A stretch of 45,833 nucleotides of DNA from Candidatus Omnitrophota bacterium (GTDB lineage Bacteria > Omnitrophota > Gorgyraeia > Tantalellales > Tantalellaceae): contig JAHJBY010000006.1 in the NCBI GenBank assembly GCA_018813285.1, positions 1 through 45,833 of the forward strand. The letters run 5' to 3'. Below the pieces are notes generated by a model. The model was given only the letters and a program-made list of their open reading frames with translations. It made no database searches and was not told where the DNA came from. A program made the position numbers and the translations under genes. How positions within the stretch are numbered: the stretch's first letter is position 1; each line of letters starts with the position of its first letter. Below, in pieces: positions 1-6,545 of the stretch.

Positions 1-1
1 C

Positions 2-21
2 CCCCGCCGTAAACGGCGGGG
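2..21. repeat. Inverted repeat hairpin CCCCGCCG/CGGCGGGG
   Basis: This perfect 8-bp stem with a TAAA loop is the reverse complement of the first hairpin in the elements at 2741-2762 and 26136-26154. It marks the junction between the tandem arrays and the hairpin part of the element. Confidence 0.85.
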
Positions 22-25
22 TTTA

Positions 26-79
26 GCCTGTCCCGCCTGTCCCGCCTGTCCCGCCTGTCCCGCCTGTCCCGCCTGTCCC
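26..79. repeat. Tandem array, six copies of 9-bp GCCTGTCCC
   Basis: Six perfect head-to-tail copies of GCCTGTCCC. The reverse-complement unit GGGACAGGC recurs at 17525-17560 and, decayed, at 26115-26133. With no unique spacers between units, it is not CRISPR. Confidence 0.95.
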
Positions 80-80
80 G

Positions 81-185
81 AGCGAAGTCGAGGGGAGCGA
101 AGTCGAGGGGAGCGAAGTCGAGGGGAGCGAAGTCGAGGGGAGCGAAGTCGAGGGGAGCGAAGTCGAGGGGAGCGATAGTGAAGGG
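81..185. repeat. Tandem array, six perfect and one decayed 15-bp AGCGAAGTCGAGGGG
   Basis: Six perfect 15-bp units are followed by a diverged seventh (AGCGATAGTGAAGGG). The unit begins directly after the 9-bp array. Its reverse complement with one change (CCCCTCGGCTTCGCT) recurs four times at 17464-17523, next to the 9-bp unit again, so the two arrays travel together. Confidence 0.95.
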
Positions 186-240
186 CGCCGCCGAATGTAT
201 TAAGCCAGTTTCGCATGGCAAATAAACGCTTCAAATCTTC

Positions 241-268
241 TTGACAAATCCCACAATATCGTTAGAAT
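241..268 (+). promoter_or_regulatory. Candidate sigma70 promoter for fabG-acpP-fabF
   Basis: A perfect TTGACA at 241-246 and TAGAAT at 263-268 are separated by 16 bp. Transcription would start near 275, giving a leader of about 25 nt before the fabG start at 301. It lies just downstream of the repeat element, so the fab cluster appears to have its own promoter. Confidence 0.55.
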
Positions 269-300
269 TAGGGTGGCAAATTCGATGGGATCGGAGGAAA

Positions 301-1044
301 ATGAAGCTGGAAAACAAAGTTTCTATGGTTACCGGGGCTGCTCGCGGGATAGGCAGGGAGATCGCGTTTACCCTGGCAAAAGAAGGGTCAGCGATAGCCA
401 TATGCGACGTTAGCGAGGAAGCCCTGTCTCAGACAAAGAATGAAATAGAGGGGGCTACCGGCCGAAAGGTCCTTGCGGAAAAGGTGGATGTAACTTCTTT
501 TCCCGCATGCCAGGGCTTTGTTAACAAAATTCTTGACAATTTTGGCAAATTGGATATACTTGTCAACAATGCCGGCATAACCCGGGATAACCTCTTACTC
601 AGGATGTCTGAGGATGAGTGGGATGCCGTGCTTGGGGTCAATCTGAAAGGGGCCTTCAACTGCATAAAGGCAGTTGCCCGCCCGATGATGAAACAGCGAT
701 GCGGAAGAATAATCAACATGGCGTCTATCATCGGAATAATGGGTAACGCCGGCCAGGCGAATTATTCGGCAAGCAAAGGCGGGTTGATAGCGCTGACCAA
801 AACGGTTGCCAAGGAACTTGGCGCAAGGAACATAAATGCAAATGCGATCGCGCCCGGTTTTATCCAGACGGATATGACCGATAAGCTTTCTCCCGGGATG
901 AAAGAGGCCATGTTGAAGATGATCCCTCTCGGGAAGATGGGAGACACCAGGAATGTCGCGGATCTGGTGCTTTTCCTGGCTGGTGAAGGCTCATCGTATA
1001 TTACAGGACAATGCATTCAGGTGGATGGCGGCATGGTGATGTAG
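301..1044 (+). CDS. fabG: 3-oxoacyl-[acyl-carrier-protein] reductase FabG
   Basis: Cytosolic short-chain dehydrogenase that uses NADPH to reduce 3-oxoacyl-ACP in fatty acid elongation. The 247-residue product has the Rossmann motif TGAARGIG (residues 11-18), NNAG near 89-92, Asn114, and the catalytic Ser142, Tyr155 and Lys159 in the YSASK context, so it looks fully active. I chose ATG 301 because GGAGG lies just upstream at 293-297; the open frame continues to 241, but that extension covers the -35/-10 promoter and does not resemble FabG. acpP and fabF follow, the usual fab order, which supports FabG over other short-chain dehydrogenases. Confidence 0.95.
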   Translation: MKLENKVSMVTGAARGIGREIAFTLAKEGSAIAICDVSEEALSQTKNEIEGATGRKVLAEKVDVTSFPACQGFVNKILDNFGKLDILVNNAGITRDNLLLRMSEDEWDAVLGVNLKGAFNCIKAVARPMMKQRCGRIINMASIIGIMGNAGQANYSASKGGLIALTKTVAKELGARNINANAIAPGFIQTDMTDKLSPGMKEAMLKMIPLGKMGDTRNVADLVLFLAGEGSSYITGQCIQVDGGMVM

Positions 1045-1107
1045 ATATTGAGAGTGGGTTTGTAAGTAGGAATTTAGTGGTAAGGGAAGTGCAAAAAGGA
1101 GGAACAA

Positions 1108-1353
1108 ATGGCTGACATAGCTGAAAAAGTCAGATCGATCGTTGCGGAACAGCTTGGTGTCAAGATAGAAGAAGTCAAAGATGAAGCGAAGTTTATCGAC
1201 GATCTTGGGGCGGATTCCCTGGATACGGTCGAACTTGTTATGGCCCTTGAAGAGGAATTTGGGGCTGAAATACCCGATGAAGAAGCTGAAAAGCTTACCA
1301 CAGTTGGCGATGCCGTCAAATACATAGAAGGCAAAGCTGGACAACAATCATAA
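1108..1353 (+). CDS. acpP: Acyl carrier protein
   Basis: Small acidic carrier of growing acyl chains, 81 residues, close to the family norm. The DSL motif is present in [10 protein letters not shown], with Ser37 as the expected 4'-phosphopantetheine attachment site. Helix II residues ([11 protein letters not shown]), which contact partner enzymes, are typical. A strong AAGGAGG site precedes the ATG. It lies 63 nt after fabG and 30 nt before fabF, consistent with one fab transcript. No oddities. Confidence 0.97.
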   Translation: MADIAEKVRSIVAEQLGVKIEEVKDEAKFIDDLGADSLDTVELVMALEEEFGAEIPDEEAEKLTTVGDAVKYIEGKAGQQS

Positions 1354-1383
1354 TGCGCGGTTAAAAACCTTCCAGAGAAAATA

Positions 1384-2640
1384 ATGCCGAAGAGAAGAGT
1401 AGTTCTTACGGGAGTGGGGGCGATCACTCCCGTAGGAAACAATATACCGGATTTTTGGGATGCTGTTGTCACCGGTAAAACGGGTGTCAGATTACTGACC
1501 GCGTTCGATTGTTCCGGTTTTAATTCTCACATAGCCGCCGAAGTCAAGAATTTTGACGCCTTGCGTTATATGACATCCAAACAGGATAAGAGGCTTGATC
1601 TATTCGTTAAATTCGCTCTGGCGGCGGCAAAGATAGCCTTTGAGGATAGTGGTCTCGACTCGAATAAGATGGAACGTGAAAGGATCGGGGTGTACATGGG
1701 ATCCGGCATCGGCGGTTTGCATACGATCGAAGAAGAGCACATCAAATACATGAAAACAGACCCCGCGAAAGCTCCCTCTAAAATATCCCCGTTTTTGATA
1801 CCGATGCTTATCGTGAACATGGCTTCCGGTATTGTATCCATAGAACTTGGGTTAAAGGGACCTAACTCATGTGCCGTAACGGCATGCGCGACGGCAAGTA
1901 ATTCTATAGGCGACGCTTTTAAAATATTGCAAAGAGGAGACGCGGATGTTATGTTTGCCGGAGGTTCTGAAGCTGCGACCACTCCTATGGGGTTTGGAGG
2001 ATTCTGCGCTTTGAAGGCCCTTTCAACCCGGAATGACAACCCCGAAAAGGCATCCAGGCCGTTTGACAGGGACAGAGACGGTTTTATAATGGGTGAAGGC
2101 GCTTCGGTCGTTGTGTTGGAGGAATTAGAGCATGCCCGAAAACGTGGAGCGCGCATATACTGCGAGATGATGGGATATGGCATGAGCAGCGATGCATACC
2201 ATATGACGGCTCCGGATCCGACGGGAGATGGTGCCGTGAGATGCATGACGGCGGCGTTGAAAGATGCCGAACTCAATGCAGAGGACGTTGATTACATAAA
2301 CGCCCATGGGACATCCACACAGCTTAATGATAAAATGGAAACCGGCGCTATAAAACGGGTTTTTGGCGATCGCGCTAAAAAGATCCCAGTTTCGTCTACA
2401 AAAGGGGTTACAGGGCATTTGCTTGGCGCAACCGGAGGAGCGGAACTTATCGCCTGTATGAAAGCCATTGAGAATCAGGTCGTACCACCCACTATAAATT
2501 ATGAGACGCCGGATCCGGAATGTGATCTTGATTATGTGCCGAATACGGCGAGGGAAACGAAAGTTGATGTGGTGATAAGCAATTCATTGGGTTTTGGCGG
2601 GCACAATGTGACTTTGGCGATCAAAAAATTTGTTGGATAA
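1384..2640 (+). CDS. fabF: 3-oxoacyl-[acyl-carrier-protein] synthase II (KASII)
   Basis: Condensing enzyme that extends acyl-ACP with malonyl-ACP. The 418-residue product has the thiolase-fold Cys-His-His triad: Cys168 in TACATASNS, His308 in NAHGTST and His345 in GVTGHLLGATGG. Length and motif spacing match FabF rather than FabH (Cys-His-Asn). The N-terminus MPKRRVVLTGVGAITPVG is typical. The ribosome site is weak (AGAGAAA), so translation may be coupled to acpP. A repeat-filled spacer follows, ending the fab cluster here. Confidence 0.96.
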   Translation: MPKRRVVLTGVGAITPVGNNIPDFWDAVVTGKTGVRLLTAFDCSGFNSHIAAEVKNFDALRYMTSKQDKRLDLFVKFALAAAKIAFEDSGLDSNKMERERIGVYMGSGIGGLHTIEEEHIKYMKTDPAKAPSKISPFLIPMLIVNMASGIVSIELGLKGPNSCAVTACATASNSIGDAFKILQRGDADVMFAGGSEAATTPMGFGGFCALKALSTRNDNPEKASRPFDRDRDGFIMGEGASVVVLEELEHARKRGARIYCEMMGYGMSSDAYHMTAPDPTGDGAVRCMTAALKDAELNAEDVDYINAHGTSTQLNDKMETGAIKRVFGDRAKKIPVSSTKGVTGHLLGATGGAELIACMKAIENQVVPPTINYETPDPECDLDYVPNTARETKVDVVISNSLGFGGHNVTLAIKKFVG

Positions 2641-2641
2641 T

Positions 2642-2722
2642 TTAAATGAGCCGGATCCAGGCAGTTAACATTGCGTAGCGGGAAGTTAAGGTGTGTTAAC
2701 TGTTAAGGTCTGGCTCATTTAA
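2642..2722. repeat. Imperfect 81-bp inverted repeat after fabF
   Basis: TTAAATGAGCC (2642-2652) is perfectly inverted as GGCTCATTTAA (2712-2722). Inside it, GTTAACA (2664-2670) and TGTTAAC (2694-2700) form a second inverted pair. It begins 2 nt after the fabF stop. The transcript could fold into a long hairpin, but there is no T-run after it, so it is not a standard terminator. It resembles a miniature palindromic element; its right arm touches the left end of the next repeat. Confidence 0.6.
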
Positions 2723-2831
2723 TACATTCGGCGGCGGTAAACCCCGCCGTTTACGGCGGGGTTACATGTGAGTCGCCTCAGTATGAATACTTACATGGAA
2801 GCCCCGGGCTTCAGCCCGGGGAGTTGAAAGG
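2712..2831 (+). repeat. Composite repeat element, copy without tandem core
   Basis: The left end (TTAATACATTCGGCGGCG) matches the reverse complement of 188-207 but runs straight into GTAAACCCC, so both tandem arrays are missing. The right part holds hairpin 1 (2741-2762, stem ACCCCGCCGT), a linker GAGTCGCCTCAGTATGAAT, and hairpin 2 (2802-2821, stem CCCCGGGCT), then GAGTTGAAAGG. From 2740 to 2831 it aligns without gaps to 26135-26226. The second hairpin and tail look like an IS200/IS605 right end or the 3' scaffold of a TnpB guide RNA; that is resemblance only, as no tnpA or tnpB is nearby. Confidence 0.75.
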
Positions 2832-2884
2832 TTTCATAATTTGAGACTTGAGTCCTAAACTCTGAACTAAGAAGGAGACGGATA

Positions 2885-4039
2885 ATGGATTATCTTTTAA
2901 CCGAAGAACAGCAGATGATAAAGGACCTTTGTCATCGGATAGCTGAAGAAAAGATCAAACCGGTAGCTGCCGAATACGACGAGAGCGGTGAATTCCCGTG
3001 GCCCATAATGAAGATTTTTGCCGAATCGGATATTTGCGGGATATACATCCCGGAAAAATACGGTGGAATGGGCGGAGGGATACTTGAACTTGCGATCGCC
3101 ACGGAAGAACTTTGTTGGGGCTGCGGCGGCATTTCTCTGGCATTTGCCGCGACCGGACTTGGAACATTTCCTATCCTGTTATACGGAAACGAGGAACAGA
3201 AAGCCAAATATCTTCCTGAAGTAGCGTCAGGGAGAAAACTTGCCGCGTTCGCGCTTACTGAGGCTGAGGCCGGTTCCGATGCCGGTTCGATCAAAACGAC
3301 CGCTAAAAAAGACGGTGATAGTTATATTCTTAACGGGACTAAGCAGTGGATCACAAACGGCGGCGAAGCCGAGATCTATACAGTAGTAGCTATGACGAAT
3401 AAAGCAAAAGGCGCGAGGGGCGCGAGCGCGTTCATTGTCGACAAAGATACGCCTGGGTTAAGCTTTGGAAAAAAAGAGAACAAGATGGGGATACGCGGTT
3501 CGGCGACCAGAGAAGTGATCTTTACCGATTGCCGCGTTCCAAAAGAAAACCTTCTTGGTAAAGAAGGTCTCGGGTTTATCGTTGCCATGAAAACCTTTGA
3601 TAGTTCCCGGCCGGGTGTTGCGGCACAGGCACTCGGTATAGCCCAAAGGGCTCTTGACGAATCTGTGAAATATGCCCACGAGAGAAGACAGTTCGGCACT
3701 TCGATATCTTCTTTTCAAGCGATACAGTTCATGTTAGCGGATATGGCTATTCAGGTAGAAGCGTCCAGGGCTTTGATCTATTCGGCCGCGCGAATGATAG
3801 ATTCGGGAGCCAAAAATATCGCGAAAGTATCCGCGATGTCCAAGACGTTCGCTTCGGATACGGCCATGAAGGTCACGACCGATGCCGTGCAGATATTCGG
3901 AGGGTATGGCTACATGAAAGAATACCCGGTTGAAAAACTGATGAGAGACGCTAAAATAACACAGATCTACGAAGGGACGAACCAGATACAGCGCGGTGTG
4001 ATCGCTTCCGCGTTGATCAAAGAGGCCCTGGCGAAATAG
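2885..4039 (+). CDS. Acyl-CoA dehydrogenase (Bcd/CarC-like, Etf-linked)
   Basis: Flavoprotein of the acyl-CoA dehydrogenase family, 384 residues. It has the N-terminal helical, middle beta and C-terminal helical domains: FALTEAEAGSDAG (122-134), WITNGG (155-160), the FGGYGYMKEYPVEKLMRDAK stretch, and the catalytic base Glu363 in IYEGTNQIQR, the position used in short-chain enzymes. AAGGAG lies 8 nt before the ATG. It sits 10 nt before etfB and is followed by a ferredoxin-fused etfA, the order of Acetobacterium caffeyl-CoA reductase CarCDE. It therefore probably works as an enoyl-CoA reductase in an electron-bifurcating complex rather than in beta-oxidation. The substrate (crotonyl-CoA, caffeyl-CoA or other) cannot be read from sequence. 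Confidence 0.88.
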   Translation: MDYLLTEEQQMIKDLCHRIAEEKIKPVAAEYDESGEFPWPIMKIFAESDICGIYIPEKYGGMGGGILELAIATEELCWGCGGISLAFAATGLGTFPILLYGNEEQKAKYLPEVASGRKLAAFALTEAEAGSDAGSIKTTAKKDGDSYILNGTKQWITNGGEAEIYTVVAMTNKAKGARGASAFIVDKDTPGLSFGKKENKMGIRGSATREVIFTDCRVPKENLLGKEGLGFIVAMKTFDSSRPGVAAQALGIAQRALDESVKYAHERRQFGTSISSFQAIQFMLADMAIQVEASRALIYSAARMIDSGAKNIAKVSAMSKTFASDTAMKVTTDAVQIFGGYGYMKEYPVEKLMRDAKITQIYEGTNQIQRGVIASALIKEALAK

Positions 4040-4049
4040 GTTAAAGCTT

Positions 4050-4838
4050 ATGAAGATCATTGTTCTTATCAAACAGGTACCGGAAACGACCGATGTCAGG
4101 ATCGACCCTGAGACAAATACGCTGATACGAGAGGGTGTTGACTCAATAATCAATCCTTTCGACATGTATGCGATAGAAGAAGCGCTTCGGGTGAAAGAGA
4201 GGCTCGAAGGAGCGAAGGTTGTTGTGATAAGCATGGGTCCGCCGCAGGCAGTAGACGCGTTGAAAGAAGCGTTGTCGATGGGGTGTGACGAAGCGGTGCT
4301 TTTGAGCGATCGTAAATTCGCCGGTAGCGATACGTGGGCGACGAGTTATACGCTTGCCCAGGCTATAAAAAAGATCGGTGATTACCGGCTTATATTTTGC
4401 GGTAAGCAGGCGTCTGACGGGGATACGGCCCAGGTTGGCCCGGGAGTTTCCACGCATCTGGATATACCTCAGGTAACTTATGTTAAACATATAGAACAGA
4501 TAGACACGCACGCGGCGAAAGTGGAAAGAATGACGGAAGAGGGATATGATATTATTGAAACCCCTCTGCCGGCTGTTCTTACCGTGGTTAAAGAGATCAA
4601 CGAACCGCGTCTTCCGTCTCTTAAGGGTAAAATGCGGGCGAAAAAGGCAGAGATACCTGTGTGGGGAGCCGGCGATATTTCCTGCGATGAAGATAAGATA
4701 GGTCTGGATGGGTCTCCGACGCGGGTGGTGAAGATATTCACCCCGCCGCCGCGTGAAGGCGGCCGGATACTTACGGGAGAACCAGACGAGGTTGCGAAAG
4801 AGCTCGCAGGGTTGATAAAAGACATTGTCACAGGTTAA
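4050..4838 (+). CDS. etfB: Electron transfer flavoprotein subunit beta
   Basis: EtfB, 262 residues, pairs with EtfA and binds FAD or AMP. Visible family motifs are MKIIVLIKQVPETTDVRID at the N-terminus, IINPFDMYAIEEAL, VVISMGPPQA, and the signature CGKQASDGDTAQVGP. The combination of IINPFD, MGPPQA and FAGSDTWATSYTLA is what I associate with bifurcating (group 2) EtfB, in which this subunit carries the bifurcating FAD; that assignment is family knowledge plus inference. It follows the acyl-CoA dehydrogenase by 10 nt and precedes etfA by 119 nt. The ribosome site is weak, consistent with coupling to the upstream gene. Confidence 0.93.
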   Translation: MKIIVLIKQVPETTDVRIDPETNTLIREGVDSIINPFDMYAIEEALRVKERLEGAKVVVISMGPPQAVDALKEALSMGCDEAVLLSDRKFAGSDTWATSYTLAQAIKKIGDYRLIFCGKQASDGDTAQVGPGVSTHLDIPQVTYVKHIEQIDTHAAKVERMTEEGYDIIETPLPAVLTVVKEINEPRLPSLKGKMRAKKAEIPVWGAGDISCDEDKIGLDGSPTRVVKIFTPPPREGGRILTGEPDEVAKELAGLIKDIVTG

Positions 4839-4957
4839 CTACGTACGAGCCTGGAACCTGCGGCCGGTCGAAATGACGGGGCTTGGTTGGGATAACAGGA
4901 CGCGGGTGAAAAAGCCGAAAACTGAGAACCGAAAACTGAAAGAGGGGAATCAAGCGA

Positions 4958-6151
4958 GTGGCAAATAATGACGCTATACGGGTATTGAACGATAAGTGTA
5001 CCGGTTGTACGCTGTGTGTTAAGGTATGTCCGTTTGGCGCGATAACGATGGAAGAGAAAAAAGCCGTCATTAACCTTATGAAATGCACAGTTTGCGGTGC
5101 CTGTGTAGAAATTTGCAAGTTCAAGGCGATCGTTATACAGAAAAAGGACGAAGAAAAGATCGATTTTTCTCACCATAAGGATGTATGGGTATTTTCAGAG
5201 CAGAAAAAAGGTCAGGTTCAGTCGATATCATTTGAACTTCTTGGTAAGGGACGAGAGCTCGCGGACAAACTGGGAGCGCGACTTTGCGCGGTTCTTCTGG
5301 GTGACAAGATAGAAGATAAAGCGAAAGATCTTATCGCGCGCGGCGCCGACAAGGTCTATCTGGTTAATTCTCCAAAACTCCACGTCTACCAGGATGAGCC
5401 TTATACGAAAGTGTTGGTGGAGTTGATAAAGAAATATAAACCGGAAGTGGTCTTATGCGGCGCTACGGTTATTGGTCGAAGCCTGATCTCTCGTGTAGCG
5501 GTTAAGATCGGGGCCGGCCTGACGGCCGATTGCACGGGATTAGATATAGATCCGGACGAAAAACTTCTTCTGCAGACCCGGCCCGCTTTTGGCGGCAACA
5601 TAATGGCGACGATAATCAGCCCTAACACCAGGCCGCAGATGGCGACGGTGCGGCATAAGGTAATGGCTGAAGCGGAGCCGGACGCGAAAAGAAAAGGTGT
5701 GATCATAAAAGAGGAATTCCCGGAAGATGTTTACACGTCCAGGAGTATCCTGATAGATGTGGTTGAGGAAATAGAGGCAACAATAAATATCGCGGAAGCT
5801 GACATAATTGTTTCGGGCGGGCGCGGTTTGAGAGAGAAGGAAAATTTTGACATTATAAGGGAGCTTGCTCTGGCGTTGAATGGGGCTGTTGGGGCTTCCC
5901 GATCCGCCGTTGACGCGGATTGGATACCATATTCCCACCAAGTGGGGCAGACAGGAAAGACAGTGTGCCCGAAATTGTATATCGCTTGCGGCATCAGCGG
6001 ACAGATACAGCACCTCATCGGCATGAAGTCTTCAGACGTCATTGTCGCTATCAATAAGGATCCCGACGCGCCGATCTTCAGCGTAGCCACCTATGGGATA
6101 GTGGGTGATCTTTTCAAGGTTGTCCCAAAGCTCACTCAGTATTTCAAGTAG
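4958..6151 (+). CDS. etfA: Electron transfer flavoprotein subunit alpha with N-terminal 2x[4Fe-4S] ferredoxin domain
   Basis: A 397-residue fusion. Residues 1-60 form a two-cluster ferredoxin: Cys14, 17, 20 and 24 (CTGCTLCVKVCP) and Cys43, 46, 49 and 53 (CTVCGACVEICK). The rest is a full EtfA with the C-terminal FAD-binding segment (SRSAVDADWIPYSHQVGQTG, then CGISGQIQH). The start is GTG 4958, with AGAGGGG upstream; the ATG at 4968 is out of frame. The same fusion occurs in CarE of caffeyl-CoA reductase and LctC of bifurcating lactate dehydrogenase, where it is thought to relay electrons with ferredoxin. The preceding spacer carries an ACTGAAA-type repeat. Confidence 0.94.
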   Translation: MANNDAIRVLNDKCTGCTLCVKVCPFGAITMEEKKAVINLMKCTVCGACVEICKFKAIVIQKKDEEKIDFSHHKDVWVFSEQKKGQVQSISFELLGKGRELADKLGARLCAVLLGDKIEDKAKDLIARGADKVYLVNSPKLHVYQDEPYTKVLVELIKKYKPEVVLCGATVIGRSLISRVAVKIGAGLTADCTGLDIDPDEKLLLQTRPAFGGNIMATIISPNTRPQMATVRHKVMAEAEPDAKRKGVIIKEEFPEDVYTSRSILIDVVEEIEATINIAEADIIVSGGRGLREKENFDIIRELALALNGAVGASRSAVDADWIPYSHQVGQTGKTVCPKLYIACGISGQIQHLIGMKSSDVIVAINKDPDAPIFSVATYGIVGDLFKVVPKLTQYFK

Positions 6152-6155
6152 AAAA

Positions 6156-6173
6156 GGTCGAAATATTTTTCGC
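6156..6173. repeat. Degenerate GGCGAAAAATATTTCG palindrome
   Basis: An imperfect reverse-oriented relative of the palindromes at 11500-11520 and 17633-17654, placed 5 nt after the etfA stop. Nearby CACCATTCACGAT (about 6222-6234) is the reverse complement of ATCGTGAATGGTG; related words flank the 11500 copy, so the shared unit may extend beyond the palindrome. Confidence 0.55.
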
Positions 6174-6184
6174 CATCTACACCG

Positions 6185-6214
6185 GCGCCATGTCGTTTCG
6201 CGGCGCGCGTTTTT
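6185..6214 (+). terminator. Possible weak intrinsic terminator after etfA
   Basis: GCGCC (6185-6189) can pair with GGCGC (6202-6206) across a 12-nt loop, followed after GCG by TTTTT at 6210-6214. The stem is short and the T-run is offset. It would separate the Etf operon from the promoter at 6271. Confidence 0.3.
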
Positions 6215-6241
6215 AAAATCCACCATTCACGATTTATTTTC

Positions 6242-6298
6242 TTGACAACTGGGACACACTTGGGCATACTTTGACAAGGTTATTCATAAATGTATAAA
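6242..6298 (+). promoter_or_regulatory. Candidate promoter(s) for the MerR-like gene and smc
   Basis: Two TTGACA boxes lie in series. TTGACA 6271-6276 with TATAAA 6293-6298 has a 16-bp spacer and is the better one; TTGACA 6242-6247 with CATACT 6265-6270 has a 17-bp spacer and overlaps it. Transcription from the better one starts near 6305, 30 nt before the MerR-like gene. TGTATAAA (6291-6298) and TGTACA (6311-6316) flank the expected start and might be an operator. Confidence 0.5.
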
Positions 6299-6334
6299 CC
6301 TCTATAAAGCTGTACAAGGTATTTTAGGGTGTAA

Positions 6335-6532
6335 ATGATCTCACAGATGAAAAAGAAACTCAATGTTCAGGAAGTAGCGGATATTCTCGGTATTTACCGG
6401 GGGACTGTCATCAACTATGAGAAAAAGGGGATATTCCCATTGTCGCATAGAAATCCGATCAATGGCTATAGGGAGTATATTGAAGAGGACGTTGAGGTGT
6501 TGAGAAAAATACTTGAGGAAGGGAACGCATAA
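6335..6532 (+). CDS. Small MerR-type helix-turn-helix protein
   Basis: A 65-residue protein that is essentially one winged-helix DNA-binding domain. LNVQEVADILGIYRGTVINY is the helix-turn-helix, KKGIFPL the first wing and NGYREYIEEDVEVLRKIL the YR-containing second part, as in MerR N-termini and some excisionase-like proteins. There is no effector-binding or dimerisation helix beyond it, so it is far shorter than a full MerR regulator. ATG 6347 is an alternative start; neither has a strong ribosome site. It ends 13 nt before smc and follows its own promoter, so it may regulate the smc transcript or simply share it. The exact role is unknown. Confidence 0.75.
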   Translation: MISQMKKKLNVQEVADILGIYRGTVINYEKKGIFPLSHRNPINGYREYIEEDVEVLRKILEEGNA

Positions 6533-6545
6533 AAAAGGACAAATA

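Larger units (their letters stand above)
1..207 (-). repeat. Composite repeat element, expanded copy, reverse orientation
   Basis: Read on the minus strand, this starts near AATACATTCGGCGGCG, then has a CCCTTCACTATCGCT stretch, six 15-bp units and six 9-bp units, and ends at a CCCCGCCGTTTACGGCGGGG hairpin at the window edge. The same order of parts occurs at 26057-26226 and, without the tandem core, at 2712-2831, both on the plus strand. The right-hand part of this copy, with the second hairpin, would lie just outside the window. No coding sequence is evident in 1-300. Homology between copies is read directly; calling it a mobile or formerly mobile element is inference. Confidence 0.75.

Noticed and set aside
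26-185. Regular arrays that might be taken for a CRISPR
   Set aside because: The units of 9 and 15 bp are directly adjacent with no unique spacers, and no cas gene is present.
1566-2276. Long minus-strand open frame inside fabF (236 codons)
   Set aside because: Antisense to intact fabF with no recognisable domain or ribosome site.
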